A stretch of 21,696 nt of DNA from positions 1 through 21,696 of the forward strand of contig CAXUHK010000060.1 in assembly GCA_964250775.1 (NCBI GenBank), written 5' to 3'. The notes under the pieces were generated by a model. The model did not search any database. It saw only the letters and a program-made list of their open reading frames with translations, and was not told where the DNA came from. Made by a program: the position numbers and the translations under genes. This DNA comes from CAVRQM01 sp964250775. GTDB taxonomy: Bacteria; Pseudomonadota; Alphaproteobacteria; Acetobacterales; Acetobacteraceae. Of this stretch, positions 6,723-14,166 are shown piece by piece (position 1 is the first letter of the stretch; each line of letters starts with the position of its first letter).

Positions 6723-8576
6723 ATGCTCGATGCCGTCCAGATGCAAGGCCGCCACCAGGTCCGCGTCGACCGTTCGCGCGACGCGCTGATCACCGATTTC
6801 GGCCGCGCCACGCTGGACGACCGCTACCTGCTGCCGGGCGAGGGCTACCAGGACCTGTTCGCCCGCGTCGCCAGCTACTACGGCGACGACCAGCCGCACG
6901 CCCAGCGCCTGTACGACTACATGAGCCGGATGTGGTTCATGCCGGCGACCCCGGTGCTGTCCAACGGCGGCACCGAGCGTGGCCTGCCGATCTCCTGCTT
7001 CCTGAACGAGGCCACCGACAGCCTCGACGGTATCGTCGGCTTGTGGAACGAGAACGTCTGGCTGGCGTCCAAAGGTGGGGGCATTGGCAGCTACTGGGGC
7101 AACCTCCGCTCGATCGGCGAGAAGGTCGGGCAGAACGGCAAGACTTCCGGCGTGATCCCGTTCATCCGCGTCATGGACAGCCTGACGCTGGCGATCAGCC
7201 AGGGCAGCCTACGCCGCGGCTCGGCGGCGGTCTACCTGCCGGTGTCGCACCCGGAGATCGAGGAGTTCATCGAAATCAGGCGCCCGACCGGCGGCGACCC
7301 GAACCGCAAGGCGCTCAACCTGCATCATGGCCTGCTGGTCTCCGACGCCTTCATGCGCGCCGTCGAGGCCGACGAGGAGTGGGGGCTGACCTCGCCCAAG
7401 GACGGCGCGGTGGTGCGCAAGATCGGCGCCCGCGGCCTGTGGATCCGCATCCTGACGGCGCGGATCGAGACCGGCGAGCCGTACCTGGTGTTCAACGACC
7501 ACGTCAACGCCGCCCGCCCGGAGCACCACAAGCTGGCCGGGCTCGAGGTCAAGACCTCGAACCTGTGCAGCGAGATCACGCTGCCGACCGGCATCGATCA
7601 CCACGGCCAGCAGCGCACCGCGGTCTGCTGCCTATCCTCCATGAACCTCGAGGAGTGGTTCGAGTGGAAGGACCACCCGTTGATCGTCGAGGACGTGATG
7701 CGCTTCCTCGACAACGTGCTGCAGGACTTCATCGACCGCGCGCCCGAGGGCATGGAGCGGGCGCGCTACTCGGCGAAGCGCGAGCGCTCGGTGGGATTGG
7801 GCGTGATGGGCTTCCACAGCTTCCTGCAGTCGCAGGGCGTGCCGTTCGAGGGCGTGATCGCGAAGGTGTGGAACAAGCGGATGTTCAAGCACATCCGCGA
7901 ACAGGCCGACACCGCCTCGCGCGTGCTGGCCGAGGAGCGCGGCGCCTGCCCGGACGCCGCCGAGTACGGCTTCATGGAGCGGTTCTCGAACAAGATGGCG
8001 ATCGCCCCCACGGCATCGATCTCGATCATCACTGGCAACGTCTCGCCGGGGATCGAGCCGATCGCCGCCAACGTGTTCCTGCAGAAGACGCTCTCCGGCA
8101 GCTTCACCGTGCGCAACCGGCACCTGCAACGGCTGCTGGCGCAGCACGGCATGGACACGCCGGACATCTGGTCCTCGATCACGCTGAGCAAGGGGAGCGT
8201 GCAGCACCTCGACTTCCTCAGCGACCAGGAGCGTGCGGTGTTCAAGACGGCGTTCGAGCTGGACCAACGCTGGGTGGTCGAACACGCCGCCGACCGCACG
8301 CCGTACATATGTCAGAGCCAGTCGGTGAACGTGTTCCTGCCGGCCGACGTACACAAGCGCGACCTGCACCAGATCCACTTGATGGCGTGGAAGCGCGGCC
8401 TGAAATCGCTGTATTACTGCCGCAGCCTGTCGATCGCGCGCGCCGACACGGTGAGCGAGAAGGCGGTCGGCGCCACCGTGTTCGCGGGCGAGCGGGCGTT
8501 CCCGACCCACGAAACGGCGGAGCCGCCGTTGGCCGCCATCGCCACCGACTACGAGGAGTGCCTGAGCTGCCAGTAG
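6723..8576 (+). CDS. nrdA: Class I ribonucleoside-diphosphate reductase, alpha subunit
   Basis: 617 residues, ATG preceded by GGGAGA. The active-site set is complete: redox Cys92 (PISCFLNEATDS), the NLCSEI block with Asn280, radical Cys282 and Glu284, a second redox Cys302/303 (AVCCLSSMNLEEW), the radical-relay tyrosine pair Tyr564-Tyr565 (KSLYYCRS), and a C-terminal thiol pair in ECLSCQ (Cys613, Cys616). The enzyme reduces ribonucleoside diphosphates to deoxy forms using a radical generated by a beta subunit. The E. coli-type N-terminal ATP-cone (about 90 residues) is missing: the protein enters the catalytic domain almost at once. No nrdB lies next to it in the window. Upstream NrdR-like boxes suggest repression when dATP is high. 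Confidence 0.95.
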   Translation: MLDAVQMQGRHQVRVDRSRDALITDFGRATLDDRYLLPGEGYQDLFARVASYYGDDQPHAQRLYDYMSRMWFMPATPVLSNGGTERGLPISCFLNEATDSLDGIVGLWNENVWLASKGGGIGSYWGNLRSIGEKVGQNGKTSGVIPFIRVMDSLTLAISQGSLRRGSAAVYLPVSHPEIEEFIEIRRPTGGDPNRKALNLHHGLLVSDAFMRAVEADEEWGLTSPKDGAVVRKIGARGLWIRILTARIETGEPYLVFNDHVNAARPEHHKLAGLEVKTSNLCSEITLPTGIDHHGQQRTAVCCLSSMNLEEWFEWKDHPLIVEDVMRFLDNVLQDFIDRAPEGMERARYSAKRERSVGLGVMGFHSFLQSQGVPFEGVIAKVWNKRMFKHIREQADTASRVLAEERGACPDAAEYGFMERFSNKMAIAPTASISIITGNVSPGIEPIAANVFLQKTLSGSFTVRNRHLQRLLAQHGMDTPDIWSSITLSKGSVQHLDFLSDQERAVFKTAFELDQRWVVEHAADRTPYICQSQSVNVFLPADVHKRDLHQIHLMAWKRGLKSLYYCRSLSIARADTVSEKAVGATVFAGERAFPTHETAEPPLAAIATDYEECLSCQ

Positions 8577-8606
8577 CGCGGCCCTGAGCGCGGGGCGGCG
8601 ACGCGG

Positions 8607-9652
8607 GTGTTCGACGGCCACAACGACACGCTGCTCCGCCTCGTCACTTCTTGTCCCGACCCGGTGGCGGGCTTCCGGCGGGGTGATGGCGCTCGCCATC
8701 TCGATTTGGAGCTTGCCCGCAAAGGTGGGTTTGCCGGCGGGCTGTTCGCCTGCTCCGTGCCGCCCGAAGCTGGAGTCGATACCGGTTTCGCGCCGACCGC
8801 CGGCGGCTACGAGGTTGCCATGCCGGCGCCCCCCCGGATCTCGCCCAGGCGCGCCGCGTCACCGATGCGATGATCGCTTGCGCGCATCGGTTGGCGTCGG
8901 AGCTCCCCGATGAGGTCAGGCTGTGCCGCACGGTGGCCGATATCCGCTCCAGCATGGCGACGGGTGCGCTCGCGCTGGTGTTGCACCTGGAGGGCGCCGA
9001 GGCGGTCGACGCCGATCTCGATGGTCTCGAGACCTATTACGACGCGGGCGTGCGCTCGATCGGCCCGGTCTGGAGCCGTCCCAACCGGTTCGGCGTCGGC
9101 GCCCCGTTCCAATATCCCGGCACGCCGGAGATCGGCCCCGGGCTGACCGCGTCCGGTTTCGACTTGGTTCGGGTCTGCAACGGGCTCGGTGTGATGCTGG
9201 ACGTCTCGCATCTGAACGCGGCAGGGTTCTGGGACTTGGCGCGGGCCAGCCGGTCGCCGCTGGTCGCCACGCACTCGAACGCCCACGCGGTCTGCCCGGT
9301 GCCGCGCAACCTGACCGACGACCAGTTGCGGGCGATCCGAGACTCCGGCGGCGTGGTCGGCATCAGCCTGTCGGTCAGCGAACTGCGCCCGGACGGGCAC
9401 AACGACCCCGCCACACCGCTGTGCTGTGTGCTACGCCACGTCGAGCATTTGCTCGGGATGCTCGATCCCGCTGGCGTGGCGATCGGATCGGACCTGGACG
9501 GGGCAGTGCTGCCAGACGCGATCGGCAATGCGGGCAGGTTGTGCCGCCTGGCCGATGCCATGATCGACCACGGCTACGGCACCGAACTGGTTGAGAAGAT
9601 ATGCTTCGGTAACTGGTTCGATGTACTCGACCGGTGTTGGAGACAGGTCTAG
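8607..9652 (+). pseudogene. M19 (renal-type) membrane dipeptidase, frame broken at a C7 run
   Basis: Two frames together spell one dipeptidase of about 348 residues. The first (GTG at 8607) begins FDGHNDTLLRL with the HxD metal ligands and runs to the region of YEVAMPA. The second takes over within the poly-C run at 8829-8835 and reads PDLAQARRVTDAMIACAHRLA onward. It includes the bridging Glu (LHLEGAEA), a His in LDVSHLNAAGFWD, a His in VATHSNAH, and Asp in IGSDLDG. All expected M19 metal-site residues are present. Adding one C (eight instead of seven), or removing two, restores the frame, so a homopolymer sequencing error is likely; a recent inactivation or phase-variable tract is possible. 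Without repair, only the C-terminal part (from an ATG at 8870) would be made, lacking HxD. M19 enzymes cleave dipeptides, often with D-residues or dehydropeptides. It starts 30 bases after nrdA. Confidence 0.85.
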
Positions 9653-9743
9653 CCGCTTGTCACACACACACGGCGATGCGTCGGGCCGCAGGCGCTCGCG
9701 GATACTGTCGTGCTCGCGCAGGTGCAAGCCACCAACTAGGCCG

Positions 9744-9764
9744 GCCGGGCACGCCAAGCCCGGC
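9744..9764. terminator. Hairpin between convergent genes
   Basis: A perfect 7-bp stem, GCCGGGC / GCCCGGC, with a 7-base loop lies between the end of the dipeptidase gene and the end of the convergent glycosyltransferase gene. No U-run follows on either strand, so intrinsic termination is only plausible. The rest of 9653-9784 shows no gene. Confidence 0.35.
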
Positions 9765-9784
9765 ATTGACTTGTGGATGTCGCT

Positions 9785-11008
9785 TCAGCTTTGGGCGCTG
9801 GCAGGAGCGAGGTTCCGGTAGTGTCGGATGTATTCCTCGGTCATCAGTCCGACGTTGAAGCGCGCGGCCAGGGCCTCGCTGTGTTCGTGGAAGTCATCGA
9901 GCGTTTGGGTGCGAGTGGCGATGCGGGTCATCGTTTGACTGAAATCGTCTATGTCACCGGCTTCGCACAGAAAGCCCGTCCTGCCCTCTTCAACGAATTC
10001 CGGAATGCCACCAATCCGGCTGGCGACCAAACCCAAGCCATAAGCGGCCGCTTCGATTATTGTGACAGGGGCATTTTCGTACCACAACGAAGGCAGCAGC
10101 ATGTAGTCGGCGGCAATCAGCAGAGCTTCCTTGTCGTGCCCAGCGACGTAACCATGGAAAGTGATCCGCGGATCGTTCGCCGCCGCCGCTCGAACCTCGC
10201 TCTCCAACTCGCCCCGCCCGGCGACCAGCAACTCCATCGGAACGTCCGACGGGATCCTCGCCATGGCCTGCAGGACGACGCGCACGCCTTTTTCCGGCGT
10301 GAGCCGGCACATGAGCAGGAAACGCGTCACGTTGACAGCTTGGCGCGCGCCTCTAATGGCAGCGGCATTGGACGGAATGGGAACGCCGTTGTGCACGACG
10401 CCACTGCCTGCCGCACGCATACCGCGGCTACGATGGTAGTCGAGCAGGAAGTGCGATGGGCTGGCAAAGAAATCCACGTAGCGGGTGGTCGCCATGTGCC
10501 ACCCGCGATAGAGGCGGCACCCAACCGATGGGGAGACGCACAGCTTCCAGTCTCGGGTGAGCAGGAAGGCACGGGGACAAAGCAGGTGGTAGTCGTGGGC
10601 GGTGTGGATGACCGGAATGCCGAAACGCCTGGCTTGGCGCCAAACCGAGGCGGAGAAGCCATCCAGCAAGTGGGTATGCAGCACATCCGGGCGCGCCTCT
10701 CGCAGGATCGCCCGGACCCTGCGACCGGCGGCGCTGTTCCATGCGTCCTTGAGGTGCCAAACGGCTTTCCGGTAGCGTGGCTGCTCCTCGCGGGCGAAGC
10801 TCCAATACACGTTGGGAGGGAAGAACCGGATCACCTCGACACCGTTCCGGCGCTCGACGGGCATCGGGTCCTGGTCCGGGCCACAGCAAGAGATCACCGT
10901 GACATGATGGCCACGGGCGACGAGTTCCTCACAAAGCCAAGCGACTATTAGCTCGGCTCCGCCCGCCATTATTGGCGGATAGAGGTTGTTTACGATTACG
11001 ATATGCAT
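9785..11008 (-). CDS. GT4-family glycosyltransferase (EPS)
   Basis: 407 residues, with AGGG just before the ATG. It shows the GT-B fold of GT4 enzymes: an N-terminal Rossmann half opening HIVIVNNLYPPIMAGGAE, with THLLDGFSA and HTAHDYHLLCPR, then a C-terminal half with LTPEKGVRVVLQAM (about 236-249) and LVAGRGELE. The E-x7-E donor-site motif ENAPVTIIE sits at residues 311-319. GT4 enzymes are retaining transferases that add a sugar from a nucleotide-sugar donor onto a lipid-linked acceptor at the cytoplasmic membrane face. Last gene of the minus-strand EPS run, 35 bases after the kinase-like gene. The particular sugar cannot be read from sequence. Confidence 0.9.
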   Translation of the reverse strand: MHIVIVNNLYPPIMAGGAELIVAWLCEELVARGHHVTVISCCGPDQDPMPVERRNGVEVIRFFPPNVYWSFAREEQPRYRKAVWHLKDAWNSAAGRRVRAILREARPDVLHTHLLDGFSASVWRQARRFGIPVIHTAHDYHLLCPRAFLLTRDWKLCVSPSVGCRLYRGWHMATTRYVDFFASPSHFLLDYHRSRGMRAAGSGVVHNGVPIPSNAAAIRGARQAVNVTRFLLMCRLTPEKGVRVVLQAMARIPSDVPMELLVAGRGELESEVRAAAANDPRITFHGYVAGHDKEALLIAADYMLLPSLWYENAPVTIIEAAAYGLGLVASRIGGIPEFVEEGRTGFLCEAGDIDDFSQTMTRIATRTQTLDDFHEHSEALAARFNVGLMTEEYIRHYRNLAPASAQS

Positions 11009-11043
11009 CGAGCCCTAGCGATGTCGTGATCGAGCGCCCGATA

Positions 11044-11784
11044 TCAGAACCAGCGAAGCCAGCGAGGAACCGGGTTGGAGTGCCGTGTCATGACCACACC
11101 ACTCACGTTGCCTCCCGCCGTGCGGATCGTCTCGGCGGCGCTTTCGGCCGCTGTCTTGCGGGTCTGGCCGCTGCGGATGACGAGCACGTTGTTGTCCACG
11201 AACCTAGATAGCAGCACCCCGAACGCCCCACGCCGGGTCGGCGGTGACGCGATCACGATCAGGTCAAAGCTGCGACGCAGGGCTTCCAGCACGTCCGACA
11301 CATGGCTGATGGCTGGCGAGACTTCTGGATTTGGCCGCGAGCCACCGAGCGAGACCTGGTAAAATGGCAGGCCGGCCACCTTGGTCAGTCCGGACTCGAT
11401 CGCCTTGAGGTCCAGCGGCAGCATCATCGGCGCGACCGCACGGCTGCGGCCGGTCATCTTCGGTGCGGCGCCCGCCGTGTTCGGCAGCCGCATCGCCGTC
11501 CCATCGATGAACAGCACCCGCTTGCCCAGCCATGCGGCGCTGATCCATCCAAGATCGTAGGCGACCTGCGCACAGCCGTCCCCCTCGGCCGTCGACACGA
11601 ACTGCGTGACTTCCGCCCAATCGTTGTTCCGCTTGCTGACGGCGTGCTGCAACCGCAGCAACTCGGACGTCGCCAGCCCCGAAGGCTCGCGTCGCGGCGG
11701 CGGTGGCAGGTCCTGGAGCAGGGCAACCTGCTGCGATGCCGGTTCCACGACCGGCATCAGGTCGGATTTCCTAAAGTGCTGCAT
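11044..11784 (-). CDS. BY-kinase-like P-loop protein with degenerate ATP site (Wzc/CpsD C-domain homologue)
   Basis: 246 residues whose ATG overlaps the Wzz-like stop (ATGA). The fold follows the bacterial tyrosine kinase (CpsD/Wzc) plan: an N-terminal linker, a helix ELLRLQHAVS, a Walker A position read as STAEGDGC (about 64-71) where active kinases have a GEGKT/S loop, a Walker A' strand VLFIDGTAMR (about 90-99), and a Walker B strand FDLIVIAS (about 173-180) where active enzymes have IIDxPP. The P-loop Lys and Thr/Ser and the Walker B Asp are all missing, and the C-terminus (RHSNPVPRWLRWF) has no tyrosine cluster. So it probably does not phosphorylate itself. Likely role (inference): structural or regulatory partner of the co-polymerase encoded just upstream. 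Confidence 0.75.
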   Translation of the reverse strand: MQHFRKSDLMPVVEPASQQVALLQDLPPPPRREPSGLATSELLRLQHAVSKRNNDWAEVTQFVSTAEGDGCAQVAYDLGWISAAWLGKRVLFIDGTAMRLPNTAGAAPKMTGRSRAVAPMMLPLDLKAIESGLTKVAGLPFYQVSLGGSRPNPEVSPAISHVSDVLEALRRSFDLIVIASPPTRRGAFGVLLSRFVDNNVLVIRSGQTRKTAAESAAETIRTAGGNVSGVVMTRHSNPVPRWLRWF

Positions 11785-13229
11785 CAGGCTTCTTTTCCGA
11801 AAGTGGCCAAGACGGGTAGGCGCAGGGTCGCCAGCGCCTCACGCGGAGCGTAGATGCGGTCGTCCAATGCCTCCAGCAGCAAAGCCAGGCCGAAACCCAG
11901 GATCAGTCCCGCGATCAAGGATCCCGCGAGAACGATCTTCTTGCGCGGCCGCGCGGGAAGGTTTGGCATGGACGGTACCGCGATGACCGCCGTGCTCGAA
12001 ATCTTCTCCGCGTTGCGGTTGCTGCCGACCCGGGCTTCCTCGTAGCGCTCGGCCAGGGCCTTGTAGGCGTCCTCCGCGATCTGTGCCCGGCGGGTCAGGT
12101 CGTCGAGCGCGTTCCGGCTACGCTCCAGCGTCGCCAGCCGCTGGTCGGTCGCGGCAAGCTGCTGGCGCAGGACAGCGATCGGTTCGCGAGCGCTGTCGGC
12201 GTCCGCAGCCGCCCGCAGGTAGTCGGTTTGGATGTTCTGGTAGACCAGGTTCGGCTGCGTGGCGTCGCGGCCGCGGGCGTCCGCCTGGGCATGGTGCTGG
12301 GCGGACTGCAGCGATGCGATGCCGGCCTGCAACTGGCCCAGGATGCGGCTGTTCGGCTGGAACGTGCTCAGCATCTGCTGCTGCTTCGACTGCAGGTCGG
12401 CGAGCTTGGCTTGCGTATCGTCGACGCCACGATATTTCTCGCTGCCAGCCTGGCTGCTCACGTTCGCCGGCACTTTCGCCAGCAAGGTTGCCAGGGCGGC
12501 CTGGCGCCGCTCCGCCAGCGCGACATGGGCCTGGTCGCCTTGCAGCTGCGCCGTGATGTTGGAGCGCTGCAACAGAGCCTGCGAGACCTGCTGCGGCAGG
12601 TCCGATATCTGGTTCCGGTCCTTGAAGTCCGCCAACGCGGCGCGAGCCTGGTCCAGTCGCTTGTTCGCCTGCTCACGCTCGTTCTGCATGAACAGCAGCT
12701 GCGGGTCAGAGTAGATCTTCGTCTCGTGATCCAGGTAGGTATCCACCAGGAGCTGCATCGCCTGGTGCGCGAGCGCCGGGTCGTGGTTGAGGTACGACAG
12801 GTTGATGGCGTCGCTGGTGCCGCTGACGTCCACCACCAAGTCGCTCGTGAACGATTGCTGCGCCGACGCGATCTTCATTTGGTCGCTGTCCGGGGACGCC
12901 GCGATCTTGGGATACAACGCGGCGAGGCCGATCTTGTCGATCACGCCGCGGATCAGGTCGGCGCTTTTCAGCAACTCGCCGTCAGAGTTCAGCGTTTCGC
13001 GGCGCTCGTTCGACTGGAGTTGCTGCGCCGGGCGCTCGCGACTGCCAATGGCTGGAACCAAGTCGGAGCCGAACCTCACCAGCAGCGTCGCGTCGGACTT
13101 GTACAGTGGCGTCGCGTAGAGGATGTAGCCGACCGCGGCCCCGACCACCACCAGGAAAGTCAGGACGACGGCGAGCTTGCGCCGGAAGAAGACGCCGGCG
13201 ATGTCGCGCCAAGTCGGTTCCAAAACCAT
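11784..13229 (-). CDS. Wzz/GumC-type polysaccharide co-polymerase
   Basis: 481 residues from the ATG at 13229, chosen because MVLEPTWRDIAGVFFRRK directly precedes the first membrane segment and AGGAAAAGG lies upstream; the frame is open further upstream but within the export gene. One membrane helix lies at about 19-40 and a second at about 433-453 (IVLAGSLIAGLILGFGLALL). Between them is a large periplasmic domain with long coiled-coil helices rich in Gln, Ala, Arg and Asp. PNLPARPRKK just before the second helix is the Pro-rich co-polymerase motif. After it come only about 28 residues, so the cytoplasmic kinase domain of Wzc is not fused but is encoded as the next, overlapping gene. It is expected to set chain length and pair with the outer-membrane export protein. 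Confidence 0.9.
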   Translation of the reverse strand: MVLEPTWRDIAGVFFRRKLAVVLTFLVVVGAAVGYILYATPLYKSDATLLVRFGSDLVPAIGSRERPAQQLQSNERRETLNSDGELLKSADLIRGVIDKIGLAALYPKIAASPDSDQMKIASAQQSFTSDLVVDVSGTSDAINLSYLNHDPALAHQAMQLLVDTYLDHETKIYSDPQLLFMQNEREQANKRLDQARAALADFKDRNQISDLPQQVSQALLQRSNITAQLQGDQAHVALAERRQAALATLLAKVPANVSSQAGSEKYRGVDDTQAKLADLQSKQQQMLSTFQPNSRILGQLQAGIASLQSAQHHAQADARGRDATQPNLVYQNIQTDYLRAAADADSAREPIAVLRQQLAATDQRLATLERSRNALDDLTRRAQIAEDAYKALAERYEEARVGSNRNAEKISSTAVIAVPSMPNLPARPRKKIVLAGSLIAGLILGFGLALLLEALDDRIYAPREALATLRLPVLATFGKEA

Positions 13230-13249
13230 AGCTGCCTTTTCCTCTGCGC

Positions 13250-14080
13250 TTACCGGGCGGCCGCGACCGGCGCGGCGTTCTGCACCGGCGTGACCGACGA
13301 TCCCGTCTCCGGCGCCACGATGTAGGAGAAGCCCCAGCTCACCGGGACGAACTGCTGGAAGTACTGGTTGAACCAGACATACGCCTCGGCCACCGACGTG
13401 CGGGGAACGTAGACCACATCGAACGGCGCCAGTCGCACGTCGGCAGATGCGTCCTTGGCATAGACCAGGGCGTTGTACCGCGTGGCGAACAGCTGCGGGA
13501 CGTCGCCAGGACCCCGGCGAACGATGAAGATCGTCTTGTTGCTCCCCGACACCTTGACGTTGCCGGCGCGGGCGATCGCCTGCGACAAGGTCAAGTTCGG
13601 CCCGACTGTGACGTATTCTCCGGGTAGCGAAACTTCTCCGCCCACGTATATGCGGGTGGGCGCGAACGATTTCACCACCACCGTGAGGCGAGGGTTCTTC
13701 AGGTCGGTCTCGTAGTCGTGCCGCAGGACCCTGGTGAGCTCCTCGGTCGTGCGACCATAGGCCAACTCGTCCGGGACGATCGCCGTCGAGATGTGACCGT
13801 CCGGGCGAACGGTGACTTCCTCGTTGAGATCGGGATTGAGCACCAACTTGATGTCCAGGATGTCGCCCGGTTGGATGCGGTAGGGTGGCAGCGGCGGCAG
13901 CACGCCAGAGTCGGCGGCGGGGACCGCAGGCGCCTGCGGCAGGTGCGACGTCGATGTGCCCGCCGCCAGCCGCGCCGGTCCGGCCCGCAGCCACGCGGCC
14001 GGCAGCCCCCCCCGCCGGGGGCGGCCGCCGGCCATCTCGCGCGGCGCCAACGCTTGGAGGGAAGTGGTTTGAGCGGGCAT
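13250..14080 (-). CDS. Wza/GumB-type polysaccharide export protein
   Basis: 276 residues from the ATG at 14080, with AAAGGAG 14 bases upstream; an ATG at 14113 is also possible but has no ribosome site. The Poly_export domain begins YRIQPGDILDIKLVLNPDLNEEVTVRPDG, followed by SLBB-type segments (RIYVGGEVSLPGEYVTVGPNLTLSQAIARAG) and DVRLAPFDVVYVPRT. Family members form the periplasmic/outer-membrane channel for EPS. The N-terminus is odd: about 60 residues of Arg/Gly/Ala/Pro-rich sequence with only a feeble hydrophobic stretch and no lipobox Cys, where a lipoprotein signal is normal. An 8-base C run at 14006-14013 lies in this part, so a sequence error or frameshift is possible, though neither other frame gives a clear signal peptide. 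The Wzz-like gene starts 20 bases downstream. Confidence 0.85.
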   Translation of the reverse strand: MPAQTTSLQALAPREMAGGRPRRGGLPAAWLRAGPARLAAGTSTSHLPQAPAVPAADSGVLPPLPPYRIQPGDILDIKLVLNPDLNEEVTVRPDGHISTAIVPDELAYGRTTEELTRVLRHDYETDLKNPRLTVVVKSFAPTRIYVGGEVSLPGEYVTVGPNLTLSQAIARAGNVKVSGSNKTIFIVRRGPGDVPQLFATRYNALVYAKDASADVRLAPFDVVYVPRTSVAEAYVWFNQYFQQFVPVSWGFSYIVAPETGSSVTPVQNAAPVAAAR

Positions 14081-14128
14081 GATGATTGGACTAGCTCCTT
14101 TGCTCCGACGCATCCAGTGTATGACGAA

Positions 14129-14149
14129 GGAAGCAGCTCCACCGCTTCC
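14129..14149. repeat. Short inverted repeat between sugar transferase and export genes
   Basis: GGAAGC (14129-14134) and GCTTCC (14144-14149) form a 6-bp stem with a 9-base loop in the 86-bp space between the two EPS genes. No U-run follows. It could tune transcript stability or be chance. Confidence 0.2.
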
Positions 14150-14166
14150 CTGGCGGAAACGCGACG

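Noticed and set aside
8822..8873. Programmed ribosomal frameshift in the dipeptidase gene
   Set aside because: No downstream stimulatory structure or partial-product logic is evident; a homopolymer count error explains it more simply.
11044..11784. Calling this gene an active tyrosine-protein kinase
   Set aside because: All key nucleotide-binding residues and the tyrosine tail are missing.
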